Positions 53,014 through 62,461 are shown, counted from the first letter of the stretch. The stretch: 64,000 nt of DNA from Sphingobium sp. BYY-5 (GCF_022758885.1 NZ_JALEBH010000002.1:914501-978500), one strand, 5' to 3'. Numbers and translations: made by a program. Notes: a model not told the origin generated them from the sequence alone.

Positions 53014-53990
53014 TGCGCGCGCAGCCTGGGGTTGGCGAGGATCGCGGTCACGTCCGCGATCAGCATCAGGATCAGATAGGCGGCGCAAAATATCATCGCG
53101 CAGGCCTGGAGCAGCGGCATGTCGCGGCTGGTGACGGCATTGACCATCAGGCTGGCTAGCCCCGGATAGTTGAAGATGGTTTCCACGATCACCGCGCCGC
53201 CCAGCAGATAGGACAGGCTCAGCGCCATGGCGTTGACGATCGGCGCGATCGCATTGGGCATGATATGTTTCAGCACGACCTGCACCGGCGCGACGCCCTT
53301 CAGCACTGCCATCTCGACATAGGGCCGGTCCATCTGGTCGATCACCGCCGCCCGCGTCATCCGCGCCATCTGCGCGATGACGATGACGCTCAAGGTCAGG
53401 ATCGGCATGGCGACCCCGCGCAGATAATCGCCCCAACCCATCTCGTCCGACACCAAAGCGATCGAGGGCAGCCAGCGCAGCTTGACCGAAAAGATCAGCA
53501 CCGCGATCGTCGCGACCAGAAATTCGGGCACCGCGACCATCGAAAGAGTGGCGATATTCAACGCCCGGTCGATCCGTCCGCCCCTGTTCATCGCCGATCC
53601 GATGCCGATCGCCAGCGCCACGGGCACGGCGACCAGCGCCGTCAGCGCGGCCAGCAGCAGGCTGTTGGGCAGGCGGCTGGAAATCACCTCGGACACCGGC
53701 ATGTTGGCGACCAGCGACTGGCCCGGATCGCCGCTCAGCATCCCCGTCAGCCAGCTTGCGTAACGGACCGGCGCGGGCCGATCGAGGCCCATTTCATGGC
53801 GCAGCGCCGCAACCTGCTCGACCGTGGCGCTTTGCCCCAGCGCTTCCTGCGCGGCATCGCCGGGCAGCAATTGCGCGATGACGAAGATCGTCACCGACAC
53901 CAGGAACAGCGTCAGCAGCGACGATGCAAAGCGTTTGCCGATCAGGACCAGCGCGGCCTTCAGGCCGCTGGAAGTCGCAGCGCCTGCCAT
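53010..53990 (-). CDS. ABC transporter permease (DppB-like)
   Basis: A 326-residue permease. LLTLFLVSVTIFVIAQLLPGD is the first segment, followed by LRHEMGLDRPAPVRYASWL and GDPGQSLVANMPVSEVI, typical of DppB/OppB. The permease core has YLLGGAVIVETIFNYPGLA near the C-terminus. I start at ATG 53990, whose A overlaps the last base of the upstream stop (TGATG) with GGAAGG just before it. An in-frame start at 54005 is less likely. Confidence 0.92.
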   Translation of the reverse strand: MAGAATSSGLKAALVLIGKRFASSLLTLFLVSVTIFVIAQLLPGDAAQEALGQSATVEQVAALRHEMGLDRPAPVRYASWLTGMLSGDPGQSLVANMPVSEVISSRLPNSLLLAALTALVAVPVALAIGIGSAMNRGGRIDRALNIATLSMVAVPEFLVATIAVLIFSVKLRWLPSIALVSDEMGWGDYLRGVAMPILTLSVIVIAQMARMTRAAVIDQMDRPYVEMAVLKGVAPVQVVLKHIMPNAIAPIVNAMALSLSYLLGGAVIVETIFNYPGLASLMVNAVTSRDMPLLQACAMIFCAAYLILMLIADVTAILANPRLRAQ

Positions 53991-55531
53991 CAGCCTTCCC
54001 ACCACACATGTTCTGCGAACTGATAGCCCATCAGGCCGCCCAGCGACACGGGATGCAGCCCTTTGAGCCGCCGGTCATAACCGTCGATCAGGCTGATGAA
54101 GACCGGAATGCCCACGCCGCAATGGGCGCGGACCAGCCCCTGCATCTCGCCGTAAAGCTGCTTGCGCCGGGCCTGATCGGATTCCCCCCGCGCTTCCAGC
54201 AACAGCCGGTCGAAACGCGGATTCTTCCATCCGCTCTCGTTCCACGCCGCATCGGATTTGTAGAAAAGGCTGAACAGCAGGTCGGCGGTCGGGCGCGGGT
54301 TGGTGTTGCCGAAGCCCAGCGGGTGCTTCATCCAGTGGGTCGACCAATAGCCGTCCGCCGGCACGCGATTGACCGCGAGGTTCAGGCCGACCCGCGACCC
54401 ATATTCCTGCAATATCGACGCCATGTCGACCGATCCGTCCGCCGCTGGCGAGGCATAGACCGGCAGGCGAACCCCACTCAGCCCCGCCCGTTGCAGATGC
54501 CAGCGCGCCTTGTCCAGATCGAGTACGGTCTGCGGCAGGTCGGCGCGATAATAGGGGTGAAAGGGCGGGATCGGCTGGTCGTTGGCGATGGTTGCATAAC
54601 CGCGATAGAGCGCCCGCTTGATCAGCGGCCGGTCGATCAGATACTTCATTGCGGCGACGAAATGCGGGTTGCCGGTCGGCAACTGGTCCTGCCGCATGAT
54701 GATGTTGGTGTAGAGGCCCGACTGGGTTTCCAGCAATCCATGGCCGCGCGACGCCACGATCCGCTTGGTCGATCGCGGATTGACCGCAATCACCAGTTGC
54801 ACATCGCCCGACAGCAGCGCGTTGACCCGGCTCACCTCGTCGGGAATGCCGATCAGCTCTATCTCGTCCAGCCAGGCCTTGCCCGATTTCCAGTAATTGG
54901 GGTTGCGCCGCACCAGCGTCCGCACGCCCGGCCGGAACTGCGTGCACATATAGGGGCCGGTGCCGTTGGCGGTGCTGAAATCGCGCGTGCCCGCGCGCAG
55001 GATCAGGAAATGGGATTGCGCCAATATGGCGGGCAGATCGGCATTGGGGCCGATCAGGCGGATGATGACATCCTGCTTGCCCGCCGCCTTCACCTCCGCG
55101 AACTGTTCGGCGATCGGCGCCATCTTCGAACCCGTCGCGGGGTTTTTGTGCCGCAGCAGCGACCAGACCACATCCTGCGCGGTGAGCGTCGCGCCATCGT
55201 GAAAGGTCACGCCCTTGCGCAGCCGGATATGCCAGATGGTCTGGTCGTTGCTCACGATCCGTTCGGCCAGCGCCGGGCGCGCGATCAGGTCGCCGCCCAT
55301 CACGGTCAGGCCGCTATAGAGCATATAATGGCGCACATAGTCGGTCGACAGCGCGCCCTTGGCCGGGTCGAGCGTGTCGGCGGTCGAGCTGGAGAGGCTG
55401 GCGACGCGGATGCGTCCGCCCCGGCGCGGCTTGCTGGCGGCCAGCGCGCCTTCAGGCAGCAGCAGCCCGGCGCCCCAGCCCAGCCCTGCGCCGATCAGCC
55501 CGCGTCGGGAAAGGGCGGCGAAATCCTCCAT
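53990..55531 (-). CDS. Solute-binding protein, SBP family 5, Tat-exported
   Basis: A 513-residue periplasmic binding protein of family 5 (peptides, opines, nickel, glutathione). The N-terminus carries a Tat signal LSRRGLIGAGLGWGAGLLL. Family wording includes TLDPAKGALSTDYVRHYML, WHIRLRKGVTFHDGATLTAQDV and RRNPNYWKSGKAWLDEIE. Later, DKARWHLQRAGLSG also fits. The ligand is unknown; the neighbouring oxidases suggest a nitrogen-containing acid such as an opine or gamma-glutamyl amine. Start at 55531 overlaps the upstream stop by one base. Confidence 0.9.
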   Translation of the reverse strand: MEDFAALSRRGLIGAGLGWGAGLLLPEGALAASKPRRGGRIRVASLSSSTADTLDPAKGALSTDYVRHYMLYSGLTVMGGDLIARPALAERIVSNDQTIWHIRLRKGVTFHDGATLTAQDVVWSLLRHKNPATGSKMAPIAEQFAEVKAAGKQDVIIRLIGPNADLPAILAQSHFLILRAGTRDFSTANGTGPYMCTQFRPGVRTLVRRNPNYWKSGKAWLDEIELIGIPDEVSRVNALLSGDVQLVIAVNPRSTKRIVASRGHGLLETQSGLYTNIIMRQDQLPTGNPHFVAAMKYLIDRPLIKRALYRGYATIANDQPIPPFHPYYRADLPQTVLDLDKARWHLQRAGLSGVRLPVYASPAADGSVDMASILQEYGSRVGLNLAVNRVPADGYWSTHWMKHPLGFGNTNPRPTADLLFSLFYKSDAAWNESGWKNPRFDRLLLEARGESDQARRKQLYGEMQGLVRAHCGVGIPVFISLIDGYDRRLKGLHPVSLGGLMGYQFAEHVWWEG

Positions 55532-56811
55532 CAATGGATCAGATCCTGCCATTTATACCACAGGCCCACCATCGGCAGGAACCAGGGCTTGCCGAAATGG
55601 CCCGGCACGCTCGGCCAGTCGAGATTACCCCAGGGATTGGCGGTCGCATCGCCGCCCATCACCCGCGCCATCTGCTGCCCCATATAGGTCGCCATCTGCA
55701 CGCCATGGCCGCTATAGCCCATGGAATAATATAGCCCGTCTTGTTCGCCCGCACGTGGCAGGCGGTCGGCGGTCAGGTCCACCATCCCGCCCCAGACATG
55801 GCTGATGCCTACGCTCTTCAACGCGGGGAACATCTCGCCCATCGTCTGTTCCAATATGCGCCCGCTCTTCTGGTCCGACCGGGGATCGCTGATCGCAAAG
55901 CGCGCGCGCCCGCCGAAGATCAGGCGATTGTCAGGCGCCAGCCGGAAATAATTGCCGATATTCTTGCTGGTCACATAATTGCGGCGGCCCGGCAGCAACC
56001 GGTCGACCAGCGCATCGTCCAGCGGATCGGTCGCGATGATGAAGCTGCCGACCGACACAATCCGTCGCCGGAAAAAGCCGAAGGGCGCGGTGGCCGGCGC
56101 ACCGCCGGTCGCGACTAGCAGCTGCGCTGCCACGACCCGCCCCTTGGGCGTCGTCACCCGCCAGCCGCCCGCCACGTGATCCATGCCGGTCACTTCTGCA
56201 TTCTCGAAAATCTTCGCACCTGCCCGCGCCGCCGCCTCGGCCAGGCCGACGCCGAAACGTCCGGGATGGAGTTGCGCGCTGGTCGTCTGGATCAGCGCGC
56301 CGTGGAAAGCATCCGACCCCACTTCCTCAGCGATGCGTTCGGGCGGCACCAGCCGGACATTCTCGTCCACTTCCGCCGCCAGCAGGTCATGCGCGCGGAC
56401 CAGCTTGTCATAATGGGCGGGCTTGGCCGCCAGTTTCACCCGGCCGCACCGGCGAAAGGCGCAATCGATGCCTTCTTCCGCTGCGATCCGTTCGACCAGG
56501 TCGACCGCGTCGCAATGGACGCGATAATAGGCCTTGGCGATGTCCTTGCTGAACCGCGCGGACAGCGCCCCATAATCGTGGGCCGTGCCGTTGTTGCACT
56601 GGCCGCCATTGCGTCCCGAAGCCTCTCCGGCCACCCGGCCTCTCTCCAGCAGTATGACGCTCGCGCCTTGCTTGGCCAGCGCCAACGCCGCCGACAGCCC
56701 GGTGAAACCGCCGCCGATGATGGCGACATCCACCTTGCCCTCGACCGCGCCTTGCGCCCCGCCGGTAAAGGCGGGGGCGCTGGCCAGCCAGTAGGAGAGG
56801 GGGGAGGTCAT
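55531..56811 (-). CDS. FAD-dependent amine oxidoreductase (PuuB/OrdL-like)
   Basis: A 426-residue DAO-family flavoprotein. VDVAIIGGGFTGLSAALALA is at about 27-46, with EASGRNGGQCNNGTAHDYG, and LHPGRFGVGLAEAA later. The C-terminus has YYSMGYSGHGVQMATYMGQQMA. The pattern is that of gamma-glutamylputrescine oxidoreductase PuuB and related OrdL proteins. It overlaps the binding-protein gene by one base, and a HAD gene lies 6 bases before it. It probably oxidises an amine or N-substituted amino acid taken up by the transporter. Confidence 0.88.
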   Translation of the reverse strand: MTSPLSYWLASAPAFTGGAQGAVEGKVDVAIIGGGFTGLSAALALAKQGASVILLERGRVAGEASGRNGGQCNNGTAHDYGALSARFSKDIAKAYYRVHCDAVDLVERIAAEEGIDCAFRRCGRVKLAAKPAHYDKLVRAHDLLAAEVDENVRLVPPERIAEEVGSDAFHGALIQTTSAQLHPGRFGVGLAEAAARAGAKIFENAEVTGMDHVAGGWRVTTPKGRVVAAQLLVATGGAPATAPFGFFRRRIVSVGSFIIATDPLDDALVDRLLPGRRNYVTSKNIGNYFRLAPDNRLIFGGRARFAISDPRSDQKSGRILEQTMGEMFPALKSVGISHVWGGMVDLTADRLPRAGEQDGLYYSMGYSGHGVQMATYMGQQMARVMGGDATANPWGNLDWPSVPGHFGKPWFLPMVGLWYKWQDLIH

Positions 56812-56817
56812 GTTGCC

Positions 56818-57486
56818 TTACAGGCCCACGACCGCCGGCAGCGCGCCGATATGCGGGATTTCGACGTCGCGATAAAAGGCGTTGGATGGCTCATGCCCGC
56901 GTCCCACGAACACACGGCAGCCGAAATGCAGGTCGGTCGCCGTATTCTGGTCGTATCGGAAGCTGGAGGAGACATGCATCATCTCTTCGGGCTTCGCGCC
57001 GAGCTGGTCGAACATATATTCGAACGCCTGCATCCGTGGCTTGTAGGCCTGCGCCATCTGCGCGGTATAGACCGCGTGGAAGGGCGCGCCCAGCATCCCG
57101 ACATTATGATGGATCTGGTCGTTCATCGCATTGGACAGGATGACGAGCGGGATCTTGTCGCCGATCTTGCCAAGGCCGCCCGGCACATCCTCATGCGGAC
57201 CCCAGGTCGGTACGGCATTGTAGACCGCATCCGCATCGGCTTCGCGATACTCGACACCCCATTTCTTGCAGGTGCGGGAAAGCGAGTTGCGGATGATCTC
57301 CTGATAGGGTTCCCACGGACCCATCACCTGGTCGAACCGGTATGCGCCCCAGTCCTTGCAGAAGGCGGGCAGGTTTTCCGCCGCGACGCGATCGGCCATG
57401 AAGGCGGTCGCCATCTCGGTCATGCGGAAACGGGTCAGCGTGCCATAGCAGTCGAAACTGATATATTTGGGCCGGAAATTGGGCAT
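56818..57486 (-). CDS. HAD hydrolase, haloacid dehalogenase type II-like
   Basis: A 222-residue HAD-superfamily hydrolase. Motif I is ISFDCYGTLTRF with the nucleophile Asp near residue 10. Motif II is LVILSNAMND, motif III the Lys in AYKPRMQAFEYM, and motif IV SSSFRYDQNTA. These match L-2-haloacid dehalogenase (type II), but motif II has SNAMND rather than the usual SNG, so phosphatase or another hydrolase activity is possible. I prefer ATG 57486, with AAGGA upstream, over 57504. It is the first gene of the nine-gene operon. Confidence 0.85.
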   Translation of the reverse strand: MPNFRPKYISFDCYGTLTRFRMTEMATAFMADRVAAENLPAFCKDWGAYRFDQVMGPWEPYQEIIRNSLSRTCKKWGVEYREADADAVYNAVPTWGPHEDVPGGLGKIGDKIPLVILSNAMNDQIHHNVGMLGAPFHAVYTAQMAQAYKPRMQAFEYMFDQLGAKPEEMMHVSSSFRYDQNTATDLHFGCRVFVGRGHEPSNAFYRDVEIPHIGALPAVVGL

Positions 57487-57724
57487 CGGCGGAACGTCCT
57501 TCATGGGTTCGACGGAGGGCTTGGAAAGCCCTGTGACAAGAACATTACGGCATGGCGGAGCCGGAACATGCGCCCGATTGCTCCGGGTCGGGACGCAGAT
57601 TCACGACTTTATCGCGATCCTTTCGGCATAGTTTGCCGCGCTCCCGACCGGGCCGCAATCAGCACGTCCGGCCGGGACAAAAAGGGACGATCGGGCGGAT
57701 CGGACGGCATGGAATATCGTCCGT

Positions 57725-58651
57725 TCAATAACCTCGATTGCGCGCGACTTCACCGTCCAGCGGTTCACCCGCCTCATGACGCCGGATATTGGCGATCAGG
57801 ACGCGGGCGGCGCTGTCCGCACGGGTCATGCTGGCGACATGGGGGGTGATGATGATGCGGGGATGCGCCCAAAAAGGGTGATCGCCGGGCAGCGGCTCAG
57901 GATCGGTGACGTCCAGGACCGCGCCGGAAAGATGCCCTTCGTCCAGCAAGGACAGCAGATCCTGCTCCACCAGATGACCACCTCGCCCGACATTGATGAG
58001 GGCCGCGCCTTTCGGCAGTCGGGATAGGCTATCCCGGCACAAAATGCCGCGTGTCGCGTCGGTCAGCGGCAACAGGCAGATGAGGATGTCGCATTCCGCC
58101 AGAAACGCCGCCATCCCCGCCGCGCCCGCATGGCAGGTCACGCCGTCGATCTGGTGGGCGGAACGGCTCCATCCCGACAGCGGAAAGCCGAATGGGGCGA
58201 GCGCCTTCAGCACCGCCTGCCCCAGATTGCCCAGCCCCATCACGCCCACCCGCCGCTCGCCCGCCGGCACCAGCTTGATCGGCGACCAGCGCGCTTCGCC
58301 TTGCGCCACGCGATAATCGATCAGGTTCCGGTGCAGCGCCAGTGTGGCCATCGCTGCATATTCGACCATGCCTGCGGTGATGCCCGGCTCGATCATGCGC
58401 ACGACGCGGACATGGGGTGGCAGGCGGGTCATGTCGAACTGGTCGATCCCCGCGCCGATCGAAAACAGGATTTCGAGGCGCGGCAGGCTGGCGATCAGTT
58501 CAGCCGACGGGCTCCAGGCCGCCAGATAGCGGACGGCGGCGGGATCATGCGGCTCCGACGGATCGGCAAAGCCGACATCGGGCGCTTCCGCCGCAAAAAT
58601 CTCGCGCCAGATGCGGCCGCGTTCGGGATCGGATGTGTAGAGCAGGGTCAT
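57725..58651 (-). CDS. D-2-hydroxyacid dehydrogenase (GhrA-like)
   Basis: A 308-residue NAD(P)-dependent dehydrogenase. The Rossmann motif is VGVMGLGNLGQAVLKAL at about 135-151. Catalytic elements include LINVGRGGHLVEQDLL (Arg), DVTDPEPLPGDHPFWAHP (Glu) and IITPHVAS (His). These match glyoxylate/hydroxypyruvate reductase A. I start at ATG 58651; the longer frame to 58696 is unrelated. It is a single gene about 70 bases from the end of the siderophore-type receptor, with a hairpin between them. Confidence 0.9.
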   Translation of the reverse strand: MTLLYTSDPERGRIWREIFAAEAPDVGFADPSEPHDPAAVRYLAAWSPSAELIASLPRLEILFSIGAGIDQFDMTRLPPHVRVVRMIEPGITAGMVEYAAMATLALHRNLIDYRVAQGEARWSPIKLVPAGERRVGVMGLGNLGQAVLKALAPFGFPLSGWSRSAHQIDGVTCHAGAAGMAAFLAECDILICLLPLTDATRGILCRDSLSRLPKGAALINVGRGGHLVEQDLLSLLDEGHLSGAVLDVTDPEPLPGDHPFWAHPRIIITPHVASMTRADSAARVLIANIRRHEAGEPLDGEVARNRGY

Positions 58652-58720
58652 GCAGGCGACCTTCGGGCAAAAAAGAAGCCGCCGATACCCTCCCACCTTG
58701 GAAGAAGAGTAGCGGCGGCC

Positions 58721-58742
58721 GTCGGGACATGTCCGTCCCGAC
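58721..58742. terminator. Hairpin after TonB receptor gene
   Basis: GTCGGGAC and GTCCCGAC are perfect 8-bp arms with a 6-base loop, 9 bases beyond the receptor stop. It probably ends the receptor transcript, without a clear T-tract. Confidence 0.5.
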
Positions 58743-58751
58743 CGTCATTCA

Positions 58752-60899
58752 TCAGAAATTGAAGCTCGCCCGCACCGTGAACTGGCGCGGCGCGCCAGGC
58801 TGGACCCACAGAGCCGCATAGGAGCTGGCATAATATTTCTTGTTGAACAGGTTGTTGACGTCCGCCGACAGCTTGATCTGATCGGTGATGTTGACCGACC
58901 CCAGCACCTTGGCGATGGTGTAGCTGGGCAGATAGAAATCCGCCGCCGTTTGACCGAGGCGCTTGCCGACATGGGTCACGCCCGCGCCCAGCATTGCGTC
59001 ATGATTGCCGATCGAGAAATTCTTGAACAGCAGGGCATTGCCCTGATGCTTGGGAATGTTGATCAGAGGATCGTTCTTGCTCACCCCGGCGGAGAGATAG
59101 TCGTCCGCCCAGCCCGCATCGGTATAGGCATAGGTCGCGAACAGTTCGAACCCGGCGGGCAGCTTGGCGTTGACGTCGAACTCCACCCCTTGGCTTTTGG
59201 CCGCGCCGACCGCCATCGACAGGCCGGTCAGCAGATCGGCGGTCAGGACGTTGCTCTTCTTCATCTTGTATAGCGAGAGCGTGCTGGTGAGCCTGCCATC
59301 CGGCGTCACGAACTTCGCACCGACCTCATAGCTTTTGCTGATTTCCGGGGCGAAGGGATTGTTGTTTACATCGACGCCGCTGTTCGGCCGGAATCCTTTG
59401 CCATAATTGGCGTAGAAGGACAGGCTTTGCGTCGGTTCGAACACCAGTCCCGCCATCGGGCTGAACTTGGTGTAGGATGCAGGGTTTGTCGTCCCCAGCC
59501 GGTTGTCGATATTCTGGCTGAAATCGTCGTATCGGCCGCCAAACCGCACCTTGAACTGTTCGGTGATCTCGATCTGGTCCTGTGCGTACACACCCCAGGC
59601 TTTCTGGACCTCCGTCGAATTCTGGATCACCGCAGTCGGTGTCGGCTCGGCAATATCATAATCAGGGTTAAAGATGTCGATCGAATAGGACTGGTCCGTG
59701 GCGGTCGGGCGATAACGGGTCTGGAACGTCTTGATCTTGAAACGATCCCAGTCCGCGCCGATGCGGATATTGTGGACGATGGAACCGGTTTCCAGCTTGC
59801 CGCTGATTTCGCCACGGAACACCATATGCGTGGTGCTGTAATCGCGATAACGGCGCTGGCGCGACAGGGTCCGCCCGTCATTGTCCAGAAGCTGACGGCC
59901 CATGGCCAGTTCGGGATCGCTGGAATAGCCCTCGAACGTCGTGTCCTTATATCCAGCGCCCAGCATCAGCGTCCAATCGTCATTGAAGTCATGCTGATAT
60001 TGCGCCTGGTGGCCCAGCACGCCGATCTTGATCGGACCGTCATTCGGGTTGCTCAGGAAACGTGAATTGGGGATAGCGCCCAGATTATAGCTGGTCGTGC
60101 CGTCGGCGCCGACGGTCGGGATCGCCACCACGCCCCGGTCGAACGGCACTTCCTGCTTCACATATTCCAGTTCGTAGGTGAAGATATCCTTGTCCGACAG
60201 CTTCGCCATGAAGGACGGGGTCAGCGTATATTTCTGCGTCTTCACCGTGTCGCGGAAACTATCGGCCTGTTCGGATGATCCGTTGATGCGCACCGCGATA
60301 CTATCGGTGAGAGGCAGGTTATAATCGCCCTCCACCCGATAGGTTTCCCAGCTCCCGGCGGAAACGGCGAAGCTGCCGCCTTCCTTGAAGGTCGGCTTCT
60401 TGGTGACGATGTTGATCGTGCCGCCCGGCTCGCCGCGCCCGAAGATCGCGCTGTTCGGGCCTTTCAGCACCTCGATCCGCTCGACGTTCGACGCATCGCG
60501 CGGGCCGCCATAGCCGCGCCCGCCGTTGAAGCCGTTGACCAGGAAGCCGCTTGGGAAATTTTCGTCGCCGGCAAAGCCGCGAATGGCGAAACTGTCCCAC
60601 AGGCCGCCGAAATTATTCTGCTTCGACACGCCGCTCGCCAGTTCCAGCGCGGTGTCGAGCCGGGTGATGTTGAGGTCGTCGAGCAGCTTGCCTTCCAGGA
60701 ACTGCACCGCCTGCGGGATTTCCTTGACCGGCGTGTCGCCGAAATATTGGCGCTTGAGGCCGGTGACGACAATGTCGCCGTCGGCTGTTGCCGCGGCCGG
60801 CTCCTGCGCCTGGGCGGCGGAGGATAGTCCGACTGTGGACAGGGCGATGGTGGCGGTGCTGGCGATGAACGCCAGGCGGAGGGCCGGTATAGTGCGCAT
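58752..60899 (-). CDS. TonB-dependent siderophore receptor
   Basis: A 715-residue outer-membrane receptor with signal peptide MRTIPALRLAFIASTATIAL... ending near AAQAQ. A TonB-box-like GDIVVTGLKRQ is followed by a plug with KEIPQAVQFLEG, FAIRGFAGDENFP and GPNSAIFGRGEPGGTINIVT (the siderophore-receptor GRGEPGG wording). The barrel ends in FTVRASFNF. This is the FhuA/FoxA/FpvA-like group (TIGR01783 type). AAGGGG precedes the ATG at 60899; an upstream frame to 61022 is not supported. No obvious Fur box was found by eye. Confidence 0.92.
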   Translation of the reverse strand: MRTIPALRLAFIASTATIALSTVGLSSAAQAQEPAAATADGDIVVTGLKRQYFGDTPVKEIPQAVQFLEGKLLDDLNITRLDTALELASGVSKQNNFGGLWDSFAIRGFAGDENFPSGFLVNGFNGGRGYGGPRDASNVERIEVLKGPNSAIFGRGEPGGTINIVTKKPTFKEGGSFAVSAGSWETYRVEGDYNLPLTDSIAVRINGSSEQADSFRDTVKTQKYTLTPSFMAKLSDKDIFTYELEYVKQEVPFDRGVVAIPTVGADGTTSYNLGAIPNSRFLSNPNDGPIKIGVLGHQAQYQHDFNDDWTLMLGAGYKDTTFEGYSSDPELAMGRQLLDNDGRTLSRQRRYRDYSTTHMVFRGEISGKLETGSIVHNIRIGADWDRFKIKTFQTRYRPTATDQSYSIDIFNPDYDIAEPTPTAVIQNSTEVQKAWGVYAQDQIEITEQFKVRFGGRYDDFSQNIDNRLGTTNPASYTKFSPMAGLVFEPTQSLSFYANYGKGFRPNSGVDVNNNPFAPEISKSYEVGAKFVTPDGRLTSTLSLYKMKKSNVLTADLLTGLSMAVGAAKSQGVEFDVNAKLPAGFELFATYAYTDAGWADDYLSAGVSKNDPLINIPKHQGNALLFKNFSIGNHDAMLGAGVTHVGKRLGQTAADFYLPSYTIAKVLGSVNITDQIKLSADVNNLFNKKYYASSYAALWVQPGAPRQFTVRASFNF

Positions 60900-61224
60900 G
60901 ATGCTGTAACCCCTTATAAAATCGCTATTCCCTAATGTCCTGCGAAACGGGGAGGCCGGATTATGTCTTTCCCAAGCAGGCTTTTGCCTGTCGTCGGGGC
61001 CGGTCCTTGGGTGATTGGCCACCTCTTCCTTGGGTTCGAGGCTAAGTTGAGTGACGGAAATATTACGTCAAACTTGGCTCATAAGACGGCGCATAATTGT
61101 GAATCGCAGGCTCCTACGGCAGGAAAATGCTGCGCCCCATGATGCGGTTCGAAGGCGCGAGAAGGCTGGAAAATGGCCGCCTTCCTGTGATGGAAGGCGG
61201 CCCAGGCGACCCGACGCAGGACCG
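60900..61224. promoter_or_regulatory. Promoter region of the siderophore receptor
   Basis: A 325-base gap between two minus-strand genes. Its right end holds the terminator of the DUF1624 gene at 61175-61202. An imperfect inverted repeat at 61045-61076 has AAGTT/AACTT ends and TGACG/CGTCA inner arms 9 bases apart and could bind a regulator of the receptor. The left 140 bases are a GC-rich leader before the ATG at 60899. I compared it by eye with cobalamin and TPP riboswitch consensus words and found no match. Confidence 0.35.
61175..61202 (-). terminator. Rho-independent terminator of DUF1624 gene
   Basis: GGCCGCCTTCC and GGAAGGCGGCC are perfect 11-bp arms with a 6-base loop. On the minus strand ATTTTCC follows the stem, giving a short U-run. 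It lies 22 bases beyond the stop at 61225. Confidence 0.8.
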
Positions 61225-62436
61225 TCAGAGATATTTGAGCCACCAGATGTCCTTGCGGCGTTGTTTGAGCTGTGCGAACCAGCGGGTGGGGAAATAGAGG
61301 ATCGGGATCAGGATGAAGACCCAGATCCAAACCCAGCGCAGATGATCGACGCCGAATACCGCGCCCTTGGTCGGGCCATACATCAGCAGCGCGACATTAT
61401 AGATGGCCTTCAGCACATAGAGGTGCAGGACATAATAGAACATCGGCGCGCCGCCCAGCAGGGCAAGGTGCGGCATCAGCTTGCTGCCCTCGAATCGTTC
61501 GAACAGCGCCAGCAACAGGCAACCGGCGCCGACGGTCGGCATCAGGAACAGCAAGGAAGGCGGATATTTGGTCAGCGCCAGAAAGCTCATCACCGTGCGC
61601 AGCGGCGTTTCCGCGACGAACCAGGGCTTGTCCCCGTAAAAGTTGAGATAGCGGATGACGACGAAGCCGATGAGGAGGCTGAGGCCCAGCGTCACCAGCA
61701 GCCTGATGCGCCGTTGCGGGTCGCTGCCGCGCGCGAACCAGGGGCCGCAGGCATAGCCGAGCAGGATCACGCCGATCCACGGCAGGATCGGATAGGTGGT
61801 CTTAACCGCGATGCCGCCGACATCGATCAGCGAACGCTGATGCAGGATCGCCCAGAACGCATAGCCCGGCTGATCCGCCGTCAGCCGGATCGGATCGAGC
61901 AGATTGTGCAGGCAGACGATGGCCAGTCCGACCGCGAATTGCGCCGGGCGTGGGAGATGGAGCAGCGCCGCCAGCGCGATCATGCTGATGCCGATTGCCC
62001 AGATCACCTGCAACCAGATCGCCGTCGGTGGAAAGGCGGGCGCCTGCGTCGGCCAGGCATAGCCGACCACGGTGAATTCCAGGACGATCAGGAACAGGCC
62101 GCGCTTGAACAGGAATTCCGACACTTGGCGCTTGCTGTGCGACTGGCCATAGAGCCAGGCGGACAGGCCGGTCAGCGCGACGAAGGTCGGCGCGCAGAAA
62201 GTCGACAGCAACCGCGTGAAGAACAGCCCCGGATCGGTCGTGTTGGCGTCGACCGGGTCCGTCACCTGCAAATGCAGGAACCAGGTTTCGCGGACATGGT
62301 CGACCAGCATGAACAGCATGACCAGCCCGCGCAGCGCGTCGATCGCGATCAGGCGCGTGCGCGTCTTTGCCGCGTCGAGCGGAGATGCGGAGGCCCGAAG
62401 GCCGATGGGGGGTGCGTGCCCCGCGATACTGCTCAT
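61225..62436 (-). CDS. DUF1624-family multi-pass membrane protein
   Basis: A 403-residue inner-membrane protein with about ten predicted segments. RLIAIDALRGLVMLFMLVDH near the N-terminus is the hallmark of DUF1624/YeiB-like proteins related to heparan-alpha-glucosaminide N-acetyltransferase, and a His follows the DALRG motif. HLYVLKAIYNVALLMYG and RWFAQLKQRRKD are at the C-terminus. It may acetylate or acylate a sugar or lipid across the membrane, but no substrate is known. I use ATG 62436; an upstream start at 62502 would overlap the next gene. Confidence 0.82.
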   Translation of the reverse strand: MSSIAGHAPPIGLRASASPLDAAKTRTRLIAIDALRGLVMLFMLVDHVRETWFLHLQVTDPVDANTTDPGLFFTRLLSTFCAPTFVALTGLSAWLYGQSHSKRQVSEFLFKRGLFLIVLEFTVVGYAWPTQAPAFPPTAIWLQVIWAIGISMIALAALLHLPRPAQFAVGLAIVCLHNLLDPIRLTADQPGYAFWAILHQRSLIDVGGIAVKTTYPILPWIGVILLGYACGPWFARGSDPQRRIRLLVTLGLSLLIGFVVIRYLNFYGDKPWFVAETPLRTVMSFLALTKYPPSLLFLMPTVGAGCLLLALFERFEGSKLMPHLALLGGAPMFYYVLHLYVLKAIYNVALLMYGPTKGAVFGVDHLRWVWIWVFILIPILYFPTRWFAQLKQRRKDIWWLKYL

Positions 62437-62461
62437 GATGCTGTCCCTGATTGCGCCGTCT

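Noticed and set aside
53924..57849. Two plus-strand frames of more than 550 codons opposite the nine-gene operon
   Set aside because: Both are antisense to well-supported ABC and oxidase genes and have Arg/Gln/His-rich composition typical of antisense GC-rich DNA.
60900..61044. Riboswitch in the long leader of the siderophore receptor
   Set aside because: No cobalamin-box, TPP or FMN consensus elements were found by eye; the leader is simply GC-rich with small stems.
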